DNA from: Halalkalibacter urbisdiaboli
Lineage (GTDB): Bacteria; Bacillota; Bacilli; Bacillales; Bacillaceae_D
Length of the DNA: 64,000 nucleotides
Reading direction: 5' to 3'
NCBI RefSeq assembly: GCF_002156385.1
Contig: NZ_MVJM01000003.1
Span: 607,504 to 671,503, forward strand
Made by a program: the position numbers and the translations under genes. The notes beneath the pieces are model-generated. The model saw only the letters and a program-made list of their open reading frames with translations, did no database searches and was not told where the DNA came from. Below are positions 51,786 through 60,020 of the stretch, piece by piece (the first letter of the stretch is position 1; each line of letters starts with the position of its first letter).

Positions 51786-51803
51786 GACGCCCAATAAGGC
51801 GTC
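51786..51803 (-). terminator. Hairpin with leftward T-run
   Basis: GACGCC (51786-51791) pairs with GGCGTC (51798-51803); on the minus strand TTTTTCTTTTT follows. Confidence 0.6.
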
Positions 51804-51957
51804 TCCTCTCCGCTGTGCTGCGAGTAGATAATCGGGATTGAATAATAAGTACGACTTGATTTTATGTCGAATAACAAAGAATTTTTCATATAGTTGGAGG
51901 GGATTGGTGATATATGGAGAATTACTAGGTAAATAGACAAAAGAAGGTATGATAAAT

Positions 51958-53025
51958 ATGAAATTTGAATTACTAGAAAATGGGTTAGATTCTTTAAAAT
52001 TTGGAATTGAATTTTACGATAGGTTTATTGATTTAGAAAACAAATATGATGATAACCCTGGTTATTTAAAAATGGCTGTTACGTGTACTCAAAATGCCCT
52101 TGAGTTATTTAGTAAAAGATTATTGAGCGGAATAAATGAGTTACTTATATACAAAAAGTTATCGGATGAGATGTTATTGAACATTATTAAAAAACAAAAA
52201 GAGGAAGAGGAAAAAGATTATTTTACAACCCCTCTGGAGATATTTATGTTATCTGACCAAGTAAATGTCTTAACAATTGGATATAAGGAATGTATTGAGA
52301 GACTCAAAATAATATTTGATTTAACAATTGAACAGTATAAAACGTTAGAAGAAATAGGGCGGCTCAGAAATAAGTTAACACACTTCGGAATAAATAAGAC
52401 AATTGACTATCATGAAATATTAACTGTTCTGAATGCATCTTTAGAGTTAGTTGACACGTTTTTTCGAAGTAATTTATCAGAAAAAGACCGGGATAAACTT
52501 AGTGAATCTCTACCATCTCTTAGCGAAATGATATATTACGGAAGGGAAGAAGAAGCTAAAGCTTGGGCTTCCTTTTTGTCAGATGAGTTTGTTGAAATTA
52601 ATGAAATATTTATAGATGTTTATTCGGATGATGCATTTATTGAAGAGTTGGCGCAAAGTGGATATGAGTTGGATATCTCTCAAGGATATTACAGTGATTC
52701 GGGCCAAATAGAGATAAATTTAATAAAGGATGGCAACAAAACTAGTATATTTAGCTCTTATCACCTACCAAAACTTAATACAACCGTTTATGCGGGGGAA
52801 GTCAGTAATGGACCTATCTTGTTTTTGATTGACCATCTAAATAAATATATAGACCTTCAAAAACCGAAACATTTTTACATATATAAAGATTTAACATTTT
52901 ATGAGAATTTTATTAATTCAAGTACAAAGTTTTGGGAAGAACATAAAAATGAGGGGAAGTGTTATTCTACAAGCTTTACAAAAGATAACATAATAAGGGC
53001 TATTAAAAATGCAATATTAAAGTAA
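51958..53025 (+). CDS. HEPN-like protein, candidate cargo/defence gene
   Basis: 355 aa from ATG 51958 (GAAGG nine bases upstream). The first 180 residues are helical and carry R-x4-H (RNKLTH in EEIGRLRNKLTHFG, at about 142-147), the catalytic signature of HEPN RNases. An earlier helix (KMAVTCTQNALELFSKRLL) fits the HEPN bundle. The C-terminal half (LDISQGYYSDSGQIEINLIK and onward) is beta-rich and unassigned. Base composition is far more AT-rich than the neighbouring element genes, a sign of separate acquisition. The position between resolvase and integrase is a usual cargo slot. A role in defence is inferred. Confidence 0.62.
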   Translation: MKFELLENGLDSLKFGIEFYDRFIDLENKYDDNPGYLKMAVTCTQNALELFSKRLLSGINELLIYKKLSDEMLLNIIKKQKEEEEKDYFTTPLEIFMLSDQVNVLTIGYKECIERLKIIFDLTIEQYKTLEEIGRLRNKLTHFGINKTIDYHEILTVLNASLELVDTFFRSNLSEKDRDKLSESLPSLSEMIYYGREEEAKAWASFLSDEFVEINEIFIDVYSDDAFIEELAQSGYELDISQGYYSDSGQIEINLIKDGNKTSIFSSYHLPKLNTTVYAGEVSNGPILFLIDHLNKYIDLQKPKHFYIYKDLTFYENFINSSTKFWEEHKNEGKCYSTSFTKDNIIRAIKNAILK

Positions 53026-53111
53026 TAGTAATTGCCTACTGGAAAATTGTCTTTTTCACAAACGTCATAAGCGCAATTAGTTTCGGATTAGTGGGTTGTT
53101 GTGCGGTTGCA

Positions 53112-53140
53112 CGCAAAAAGGCGCTCTAGGCGCCCTTCTT
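53112..53140 (-). terminator. Terminator of the right-end integrase
   Basis: GGCGC-TCTA-GGCGCC type hairpin (about 53118-53134) with TTTTTGC on the minus strand, directly after the integrase stop at 53139. Confidence 0.8.
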
Positions 53141-54149
53141 ATTTATCAAATAATTGCTTTAGCGGACTAAATTTATTGTGCTGAACCGTAACGTTACTCG
53201 TCGCCATATTTACATATCTACGGGTCATTGTAATATCCGAATGGCCTAGTATACGCATTAAAGAGAAAGGGTCCCCGCCATTTAATATGTAAAATAACGC
53301 GCCCGTATGTCTTAGCGTATGCGGGCTTACACGTTTATTCGTTACTCCTGCTGCGTTCCCATATTCCTTCAATATCCAACGGAAACTCGAAGCCTCTAAT
53401 GGTCTGCCGTCGTAAGTCAGAAATAAATGCTCATCGTAAAAGTCCTCAATTTCCGCGAGGTATTCGTTCAGATATCGTAGTGTTCGATTAGAAAGCGGAA
53501 CCGTTCGGCCTTTTCTATTTTTGGTAGAATCCGGCTCTAACGTAATACTTGCGTTTTTAACATCTACATTTTCGCGCTTAATTGATAGTAACTCAGATAT
53601 GCGAACCATGGAATCTACGCTAACTAATATCATAGTGATGTCGCGGAATCCCACGTACTTCGTATCGTCAATCACACTAAGAATTCGTTGTAATTCATCG
53701 GGCGTTAACGCGTCAATCTGTTCATTTGGTTGTTTAACCGGTTTAAATTTCACATGAATCGCTTCATCTATATATTCTTCGCTATGACACCAACGTAAAA
53801 AGGCGCGTAGTGTTCTAATACGAATATTTATCGTTGAGTTCATTAGTCCTTTCTCTTGCATAAATTGGACGTAATCAAGAAATGGTTCTGAAGTTATTTC
53901 CTCATGTAACAAATCGCGAACTCCCTCGTTAACCTCCAAGAAATCGCAAAACCAATCATAGTGAGTCACATAATCGGCCAGCGTTTTTCGCGCCAATCCT
54001 TCCGTTTTCTTAATCACCATAAATTTATCGAAGAGTTGAGACATCGCGAATTTTTTTACCGCATTGCCGTTGAATTTACCTCCCGCGTATTTCCGTGTAC
54101 CTTTCTTCATTTTAGGTCGCTTAAAACTCGCCTTACCTTTTAGCGCCAT
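53139..54149 (-). CDS. Tyrosine recombinase/integrase at the right end
   Basis: 336 aa. A basic N terminus (KRPKMKKGTRKYAGGKFNG) and a SAM-like domain (TEGLARKTLADYVTHYDWFC) precede the catalytic domain with Arg (SMVRISELLSI), Lys (STKNRKGRTVPL), H-x-x-R (SPHTLRHTG), His (ILGHSDITM) and Tyr (TRRYVNM). It lies next to attR and points inward. GGGAGG precedes the ATG. It is a distant homologue of the left-end enzyme; one may handle integration and the other excision, or both may act as a heteromer. Confidence 0.92.
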   Translation of the reverse strand: MALKGKASFKRPKMKKGTRKYAGGKFNGNAVKKFAMSQLFDKFMVIKKTEGLARKTLADYVTHYDWFCDFLEVNEGVRDLLHEEITSEPFLDYVQFMQEKGLMNSTINIRIRTLRAFLRWCHSEEYIDEAIHVKFKPVKQPNEQIDALTPDELQRILSVIDDTKYVGFRDITMILVSVDSMVRISELLSIKRENVDVKNASITLEPDSTKNRKGRTVPLSNRTLRYLNEYLAEIEDFYDEHLFLTYDGRPLEASSFRWILKEYGNAAGVTNKRVSPHTLRHTGALFYILNGGDPFSLMRILGHSDITMTRRYVNMATSNVTVQHNKFSPLKQLFDK

Positions 54150-54316
54150 AATAAAAAAACCTCCCGCGTGTTAATTTACGCAAAAGGTTTACACTATGTA
54201 GTCACCGTAATAGTATCGTTGTTCCACGCGGATTCCCCGTAAAGTACCAACACGGTTTCGATAAAACTCCGATTAATCCGTTCGGGCAATCACCGTACAA
54301 ATCAACGCTCAAAGCT

Positions 54317-54333
54317 GCGTCAAATCAGCGAAA
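54317..54333. repeat. Arm-type repeat near attR
   Basis: GCGTCAAATCAGCGAAA matches 31564-31580 with one mismatch and in the same orientation. Confidence 0.6.
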
Positions 54334-54352
54334 GCCTTGCGGGGCTTGGATA

Positions 54353-54417
54353 TTGGCGGGACTGTGTAGGAATCGAACCTACCGGAGACGGCACGCGCCT
54401 CCCGTGCGGTTTTGAAG
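54353..54417. repeat. attR: 3' half of selC
   Basis: 65 bp identical to attL; here it is part of the complete tRNA-Sec gene. The identity ends in the anticodon loop, indicating the strand-exchange region. Confidence 0.95.
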
Positions 54418-54450
54418 ACCGTGGCAAACACCAGTGTTGCAGCCAGCCCC
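54354..54450 (-). tRNA. selC: Selenocysteine tRNA (anticodon UCA)
   Basis: 97 nt including encoded CCA. The anticodon loop CTTCAAA has TCA in the centre. It has an extended acceptor (GGGGCTGG against ACAGTCCC), a long D stem, a long variable arm (GCACG...CGTGC) and a T arm GTAGG-TTCGATT-CCTAC, all hallmarks of bacterial tRNA-Sec. It inserts Sec at UGA with SelB, encoded 810 bases away on the other strand. The element inserted downstream of the 3' end but restores the full gene. A hairpin AAGCC/GGCTT supplied by the element follows the CCA. Confidence 0.95.
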
Positions 54451-54473
54451 ATCATAAAATTAGACATGAAATA

Positions 54474-54502
54474 ATTATGAAGGATCTTAGGGATTAAATC
54501 AA
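54474..54502 (-). promoter_or_regulatory. selC promoter
   Basis: On the minus strand TTGATT (54497-54502), a 17-bp spacer and CATAAT (54474-54479) stand 24 bases before the tRNA 5' end. Confidence 0.72.
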
Positions 54503-54578
54503 GTAAAAATGAAAAGGAATTATTTTAATAAATAGTTTTAAAAAAACCCACATTATAGGAGAAAGGGTGGGGGGTACA

Positions 54579-55142
54579 TTGGATCAAAAACAATCTGAGC
54601 TAATTGATAAAATTAAATCGCTGAAGGAACAACTTACAGAAATGCAAAATCAGTACTGGCAGCTTTATTCTAACATGGGGACTTGGCAATTTTGGGTGAT
54701 TCTTTTAATGTTTACTCTTCCGTTGGTGGCTTTATATTTTTTAATTGATCGTCGAAAAATGCTTCTATTAGGATTTTATGGATTCAATATTCATATTTGG
54801 TTTGGGTATATCAATGTTTGGGGGTATAATCGGGGATTATGGGAATACCCTTATGAACTAGTCCCATTTCTTCCAGGGAATTTAGCTTTGGATGCTTCGC
54901 TTATACCAGTCTTGTTTATGCTTGTTTATCAATGGACATTAAATCATCGTAAAAATTATTATTTATATACATTAGGACTTTCTGCTTTTTTATCGTTTAT
55001 TTTTAAACCATTTCTTGTAGCTGTTCATCTGTTTGAACTTGATAAAGGGACGACGTACATTCATCTTTTTATTGCTTATTGTGTCATCTTTTTATTTTCA
55101 AAGCTAATAACCAGTATATTTTTAAAGATGCAGAAATCTTAG
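54579..55142 (+). CDS. CBO0543-type membrane protein
   Basis: 187 aa from TTG 54579 (AAAGGGTGGGGGG upstream). A coiled N terminus (LIDKIKSLKEQLTEMQNQYW) precedes five membrane helices. The pattern YGFNIHIWFGYINVWGYNRGLWEYPYELVP is typical of the CBO0543 family of Firmicute membrane proteins, often spore-related and of unknown function. It lies between selC and selB without clear link to selenium. Confidence 0.72.
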   Translation: MDQKQSELIDKIKSLKEQLTEMQNQYWQLYSNMGTWQFWVILLMFTLPLVALYFLIDRRKMLLLGFYGFNIHIWFGYINVWGYNRGLWEYPYELVPFLPGNLALDASLIPVLFMLVYQWTLNHRKNYYLYTLGLSAFLSFIFKPFLVAVHLFELDKGTTYIHLFIAYCVIFLFSKLITSIFLKMQKS

Positions 55143-55259
55143 CAAGTGTGAAGGGAATAAAAGTGTTATGACGATTACGTCTTTCTAATGTTATTGTTTT
55201 TCATTCGAGTCATAATCGATTATAGTAGAGTTACAGCGTAGGTAGAAGGACGTGAGAGT

Positions 55260-57170
55260 ATGAAATATTTTACAATTGGCATGGCGGGTCATATTGACCA
55301 TGGAAAAACATCGTTAACGAGAGCCCTAACGAATGTAGACACCGATCGATTAAAGGAAGAAAAGGAACGTAACATTTCCATAGAACTAGGGTATGCTCCA
55401 TTTAAGCTTGATGATGAATTTGAAGTTTCAATCATAGATGTACCAGGACATGAACGATTCATAAGACAGATGATTGCCGGTGTTGCCGGAATCGATTTAG
55501 TTATTCTTGTCGTTGCGGCAGACGAAGGTGTTATGCCACAAACACGAGAGCATTTGGATATATTATCGTTGTTAGGAATTGAAAGGGGAATGATTGCCGT
55601 TTCGAAGGCGGATCGAGTCGACGAGGAGATTCAAGAAATTGTTGAACTAGATATACGTGAAGCAATTGAAGGGACTTTTCTTGAAGAAGCTCCGTTTTTC
55701 TTTGTTGATAGCTTAAGTGGCAACGGGATTGATGGGTTAAAATCTGGCATCCGCGAATCACTTGTAAATGTGACAGAACGAAATGCACATGGGGCTTTTC
55801 GTTTACCAATTGATCAAGTGTTTACTGTTCATGGTCAAGGAACCGTTGTGCGAGGGACAGTTTATGAAGGAGTAATAGAGGAAGGAGACATGTTAGCGGT
55901 GCTTCCACAAGGTTACTCTGTTCGGGCAAGACAGATACAAGTCCATCATCAACAGAGAAGTTCAGGAAGAGCCGGTCAACGTGTTGCCGTTAACATTGGG
56001 GGGATTACAAAGCAATCGATTACTCGCGGAAATGTTCTTGTTGCACCGGGTTATTACGAATCAACGACGACAATTGATATATCGTTAAAAATGACAAAGA
56101 CCTTAACATATCCACTTAAACAACGAGGGGCAATTAAATTACATATTGGTACAGCAGAGATTTATGGGAAAATTGTGTTCTTTGATCGAAATGAATTGCT
56201 AGAGAATGATGGGGAAATTTTTTGTCAATTAAGATTAGATCAACCCATTGTGACGAGACGAGGCGACCGTTTTATTTTAAGAAGACCAACACCAATGGAA
56301 ACAATTGGCGGAGGTCGCGTGATTGATGCACATGGAGAGCGCTATCGGTTTGGGGTAGAAACCATTTCAATGTTAGCTAAAAAAAGTGAAGGTACACCTG
56401 AGGAATTGATCACAAGCGTGTTAATTGAAAAGAAATTACTGCCTATTCAAGAGCTTGCTCAACAAACAGGTTTGCAGCCAGAAACGGTTCAAACTATTAT
56501 TGAAGATATGAAGGGGCGCGAGGAATTATTTCAGTTACCGAGCGGTGAGGTGACAGTGCGAACGGTCGTTCATTCACTAAGGGATGCGGTTGTACAACAA
56601 TTACAGGCCTATCACGAACAACACCCACTTCGAGAAGGAATTATTAAAGCTGAGCTTATCCAAGGCCTTGCCAAAACGTTCCCAAAACGCTTGTCAGAGT
56701 GGCTTATTCAATTGCACGACGATGTCTTCCGTGTTAACGGTCCTTACGTAGCATCAAAGAGCCATCAAGCTCATCCGCCACAGCAGTGGGGAAAACGTAT
56801 TGAACAAGCTGAGAAAGCTTTAAAGGAAGAGGGGTTAACGGTAACTCCTCTTGAGCAACATTTACAAGCTCAGAAAATTCCTGAAACGCTCTACTCAGAT
56901 TTACTTCATTATTTTACACGGCAGGCGATTGTGTATCAGCTTGATGAGAAGCTATATATACATCAGGAACCTTTTAAAAATGCAGTTTTGCGCTTGTTTT
57001 CTAAATCAAACACACAATTTTCCTTACAACAGGCCAAGGAAGTTACCGAATTAAGTCGAAAATATTTAGTTCCGTTTTTAGAGAAGTTAGATCAATTAGA
57101 ATTAACTTCGCGTCTTGAAAATGAACGAAAATGGAGAACAACCAATGTCGAACAATTTCTTAATCAATAA
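55260..57170 (+). CDS. selB: Selenocysteine-specific elongation factor SelB
   Basis: 636 aa, full length. The GTPase domain has G1 GHIDHGKT (residues 10-17), G3 DVPGHE (60-65) and G4 SKAD (115-118). EF-Tu-like domains 2 and 3 follow, then C-terminal winged-helix repeats (from about residue 390) that bind the SECIS hairpin of selenoprotein mRNAs. It delivers Sec-tRNA to in-frame UGA codons. The start ATG follows GGACGTGAG. The 3' end overlaps the start of the glycosyltransferase gene by 26 bases. selA is not in the window. Confidence 0.97.
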   Translation: MKYFTIGMAGHIDHGKTSLTRALTNVDTDRLKEEKERNISIELGYAPFKLDDEFEVSIIDVPGHERFIRQMIAGVAGIDLVILVVAADEGVMPQTREHLDILSLLGIERGMIAVSKADRVDEEIQEIVELDIREAIEGTFLEEAPFFFVDSLSGNGIDGLKSGIRESLVNVTERNAHGAFRLPIDQVFTVHGQGTVVRGTVYEGVIEEGDMLAVLPQGYSVRARQIQVHHQQRSSGRAGQRVAVNIGGITKQSITRGNVLVAPGYYESTTTIDISLKMTKTLTYPLKQRGAIKLHIGTAEIYGKIVFFDRNELLENDGEIFCQLRLDQPIVTRRGDRFILRRPTPMETIGGGRVIDAHGERYRFGVETISMLAKKSEGTPEELITSVLIEKKLLPIQELAQQTGLQPETVQTIIEDMKGREELFQLPSGEVTVRTVVHSLRDAVVQQLQAYHEQHPLREGIIKAELIQGLAKTFPKRLSEWLIQLHDDVFRVNGPYVASKSHQAHPPQQWGKRIEQAEKALKEEGLTVTPLEQHLQAQKIPETLYSDLLHYFTRQAIVYQLDEKLYIHQEPFKNAVLRLFSKSNTQFSLQQAKEVTELSRKYLVPFLEKLDQLELTSRLENERKWRTTNVEQFLNQ

Positions 57171-58197
57171 ACAGCGAATTTTCTTTTTCACACCGTATTA
57201 TAAACAAAATCGTGGCAATGCAACGACGGCGAAACGATTAGTAAAAGGGTTAAAAGAAGCTTCTTTACAAGTGACTGTTTTTGCTTATGAAGAAGAGACG
57301 TGGAACCATACATGGCAAGAGTTATTTGAACAAGCGGATTTATATCACGTGTTGCATTTACGTCGTTTTGCAAGTTGGCAAAACGAGCATCAACTAAATC
57401 TTTCAAAGCCATATGTCCTTACATCCGGGGGAACGGATGTGAATGAGGATTTAAAAAACGAGGCAGCAGCCATTTTAATGAAAGCAGTTGCTGATGAATC
57501 TTGTGCGATCACTGTGTTTAGTCTTGATGCAAAACAAAAAATTGCCCAAGCTTATCCAGAACTTGCTGCTCGTGTTCATGTTATTCCTCAAAGCATTTGG
57601 CTCCCTAATCCAACACCCGAAAATTCCGTTATGAAAGTGAGTGGATGTCCAAAAATTCTGTTACCGGCAGGGTTACGACCTGTGAAGGATGTCTTTTATT
57701 TATGGGATGCTCTTTTGGAGCTTAGAAAACACTGGCCTGAGATGTCCTTTTCGATTATCGGGGCTAAACTTGATAAACAGGTTTCTCGTGAAGTTGAAAT
57801 ACGAACAAAGCAGTTCAAGTGGTTTCATTATTTAGGAGAAGTCCCTCTAGAGAAGATGGCAGATATCTATAAACAAATTGACATCGTATTAAATACTTCT
57901 AAATCGGAAGGACAGCCAACCTCTTTATTAGAGGCAATGTATATCGGAAAACCGGTAGTAGCTAAAAGAATTCCAGGGAATGAAAGTATTATATGTCACG
58001 GGGAAAATGGGTTACTATTCGATTCACCTTATGAATTTTTAGAGCAAGTTAAAACGCTACTAGCCTCTCCGTCTACAAGAGAACGGATCATTGCAGCGGG
58101 ACGAGAGTACGTAAAAGAACATGATTTAACCAAAGAGGTAGGGCAATATACTTCGGTTTACACTCACTGTATGAACAAAGCATCTCAATCACGCTAA
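57145..58197 (+). CDS. GT4-type glycosyltransferase, SenB-like
   Basis: 350 aa from ATG 57145 (GGAGAA upstream), overlapping selB by 26 bases. GT-B fold: the N-terminal part has FFTPYYKQNRGNATTAKRL and YVLTSGGTDVNED; the C-terminal part has LLPAGLRPVKDVFYLWDALL, FSIIGAKLDKQVS, HYLGEVPLEKM and SKSEGQPTSLLEAMYIGKPV then KRIPGNES. These map in order onto the G-N-R-x-T-A, L-T-G-T-D, G-H-L-R-x-V-K-D-P and I-G-x-A-L-D blocks I associate with SenB/TIGR04348, the selenosugar synthase of selenoneine synthesis. A role in selenosugar formation from selenophosphate is inferred from this and the selB overlap; a general glycosyltransferase remains possible. Confidence 0.68.
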   Translation: MSNNFLINKQRIFFFTPYYKQNRGNATTAKRLVKGLKEASLQVTVFAYEEETWNHTWQELFEQADLYHVLHLRRFASWQNEHQLNLSKPYVLTSGGTDVNEDLKNEAAAILMKAVADESCAITVFSLDAKQKIAQAYPELAARVHVIPQSIWLPNPTPENSVMKVSGCPKILLPAGLRPVKDVFYLWDALLELRKHWPEMSFSIIGAKLDKQVSREVEIRTKQFKWFHYLGEVPLEKMADIYKQIDIVLNTSKSEGQPTSLLEAMYIGKPVVAKRIPGNESIICHGENGLLFDSPYEFLEQVKTLLASPSTRERIIAAGREYVKEHDLTKEVGQYTSVYTHCMNKASQSR

Positions 58198-58304
58198 AAA
58201 GTGTTTGGAGTAGGCATTCTACTTTACTTTCATGGTAGAAGGTGATAGATTCTATCCTAGACCTTATGATGTTATAAATTTATAGAAAGAACTAGGAGTG
58301 GACG

Positions 58305-59243
58305 ATGATGAAGAAATGGTTAATTATGTTTGGTTTAAGTTTTGCACTAACAGCATGTGGCAGTGGGGAACCTGAGACAAGTGAAAATATAGAACCCCCT
58401 GCTGAGGAGGAAATCCCGGCAGAGGAAGCAACAGAAAATGATGAGGTATTTGAAGTTGCGGTTATACCATCGCAAACAGTAGGAGAAATGGAAACAGGTC
58501 TTAATAATCTTGAAGCACATTTAAGTGAACAATTAAATCGAGAAGTGAAAGTTGAGTCATACCCTAATTATAATGCTGTAGTCGAAGCGATTAATTATAA
58601 TCATATTGATCTTGCCTTTCTTGGTCCATTAACGTATGTGATTGCTCACGAGCAAAGTGGTGCACAGGCAATCTTAACACAAGAAATTGATGACAGCCCT
58701 TATTACTATTCTTATATTATTACGCATCAGGATAATGAATGGGAGAATTTAGAGGGACTTTTAGAGGATAGTGCAGATGTTAATTTTGCTTTTGCAAGTA
58801 TTTCATCTACATCTGGTCATTTAATGCCTGGCTTACATTTACGTAATTTAGGCTACTACGATGATGAAACAAATCATAAGTTTAACCAAATTCAATTTGC
58901 AGGTTCCCACGATGTTGTGGCGACGCTTGTTAAAGAAAAAAATGTTGATGCAGGTGCTATCGATAGTGCGATTTTAAATGAATTAATGGAGCAGGATAAA
59001 ACGCTTGAAGAGAGCATTAAAGTGCTTTGGGAGTCAGATAAATTATATCAATATCCTTGGGTTGTTCCAGCTCAAATGGATGAAGAGGAAATTAAAAACA
59101 TACAAGAAGCTTTTTATGAAATAACTGATGAGGAAATATTAAGAATTTTTGGCGGGGCGTCAAAGTTTGTTGAAGCAGATGATGCTAAGTACGCAGAAGT
59201 TCTTGAAGCAGCTCGTGAATTTAACATGTTAAGCCTAGAATAG
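58305..59243 (+). CDS. PhnD-like phosphonate/oxyanion-binding lipoprotein
   Basis: 312 aa. The lipobox LTACG follows the signal peptide (residues about 5-18), then a Glu/Pro linker. The body follows the PhnD/PtxB type: VAVIPSQTVGEMETGLNNLEAHLSEQL, LAFLGPLTYVIAHEQSG, FAFASISSTSGHLMPGLHL and HDVVATLVKEKNVDAGAID. It binds phosphonate, phosphite or a related oxyanion outside the cell for the permease/ATPase encoded downstream. The S-T-S-G motif that cradles the anion is present. AGGAGTGG precedes the ATG. Confidence 0.85.
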   Translation: MMKKWLIMFGLSFALTACGSGEPETSENIEPPAEEEIPAEEATENDEVFEVAVIPSQTVGEMETGLNNLEAHLSEQLNREVKVESYPNYNAVVEAINYNHIDLAFLGPLTYVIAHEQSGAQAILTQEIDDSPYYYSYIITHQDNEWENLEGLLEDSADVNFAFASISSTSGHLMPGLHLRNLGYYDDETNHKFNQIQFAGSHDVVATLVKEKNVDAGAIDSAILNELMEQDKTLEESIKVLWESDKLYQYPWVVPAQMDEEEIKNIQEAFYEITDEEILRIFGGASKFVEADDAKYAEVLEAAREFNMLSLE

Positions 59244-59253
59244 GAGTCTTATT

Positions 59254-60009
59254 ATGGTTTGGTTTCGAAGGCGCTATTTTATTTACTTCGTATTAATTTT
59301 ATTTGCATTTTGGTGGAGTATGGATGTTACTGGGTTTCAATGGCGAAAGCTTGGGCAATTTTCAAATATGGTTGACATGGCCACTCGATTTTTTCCAATA
59401 GAGTGGTCACTCTTTCCTAGAATGGCCCAGGAAAGCCTAGTAACATTGGCAATTGCTTTTTTAGGGACGAGTTTTGCCTTAATCGTTGCTTTACCTTTGA
59501 GCTTTTTAGCTGCTCGAACGACAAGTGGACGGGCAATGTATACATTTATTCGCTCTTTTTTAAGCGCCCTTCGATCCATTCCAGAGATTGTATTTGGGTT
59601 AATATTTGTGACTGCATTTGGACTAGGTCCCTTTGCAGCAGTATTAGCGATTATTCTTCATAACATTGGTGTACTCGGTAAGCTTATTTCCGAACTCATT
59701 GAGTCGGCTGATACTGGACCACAAGAAGCGATGAAGGCTGTTGGTGCGACAAAATGGGTCGGCTATCTATTTTCAATATTGCCACAAATATGGCCAAATG
59801 TTCTTTCGAATTACTTTTATCGTTTTGAAGTTGCGATTCGAACGTCTCTTATATTAGGTTTTATTGGTGGAGGTGGAATTGGACAGCAGTTGTTTAACCA
59901 TTTTCAAAGCTTTTATTACCAAGCAGTGGCTCTGGATATTGTCTGTATCATGGTTCTTGTTATCCTCGTTGATGTCATTGGTGGACGAATTCGAGCAGGA
60001 GTTATATAG
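59254..60009 (+). CDS. PhnE-like ABC transporter permease
   Basis: 251 aa with five to six membrane spans. The EAA loop is EAMKAVGATKWVGYLFSILPQIWPNVLSNY at about residues 158-187, and LGFIGGGGIGQQLF is the PhnE/MetI signature. Only one permease gene is present, so it should form a homodimer. It starts ten bases after the phnD-like stop and is followed 11 bases later by the ATPase gene. Confidence 0.88.
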   Translation: MVWFRRRYFIYFVLILFAFWWSMDVTGFQWRKLGQFSNMVDMATRFFPIEWSLFPRMAQESLVTLAIAFLGTSFALIVALPLSFLAARTTSGRAMYTFIRSFLSALRSIPEIVFGLIFVTAFGLGPFAAVLAIILHNIGVLGKLISELIESADTGPQEAMKAVGATKWVGYLFSILPQIWPNVLSNYFYRFEVAIRTSLILGFIGGGGIGQQLFNHFQSFYYQAVALDIVCIMVLVILVDVIGGRIRAGVI

Positions 60010-60020
60010 GAGGAGAGCTT

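Larger units (their letters stand above)
31456..54417. mobile_element. Integrative element in selC (tRNA-Sec), about 23 kb
   Basis: Bounded by a perfect 65-bp direct repeat (31456-31520 and 54353-54417) equal to the 3' half of the tRNA-Sec gene from the anticodon loop to just past CCA. It encodes tyrosine recombinases at both ends, Xre regulators, an FtsK/HerA-type pump with a Replic_Relax protein, a replication-initiator-like protein with iteron-like repeats, a tape-measure protein, a PIN toxin module, a serine recombinase and many small unknowns. No capsid, portal, terminase large subunit, VirB4 or classical relaxase was found. It is best described as an ICE/IME or phage-like satellite of uncertain transfer mode. 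Confidence 0.93.
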
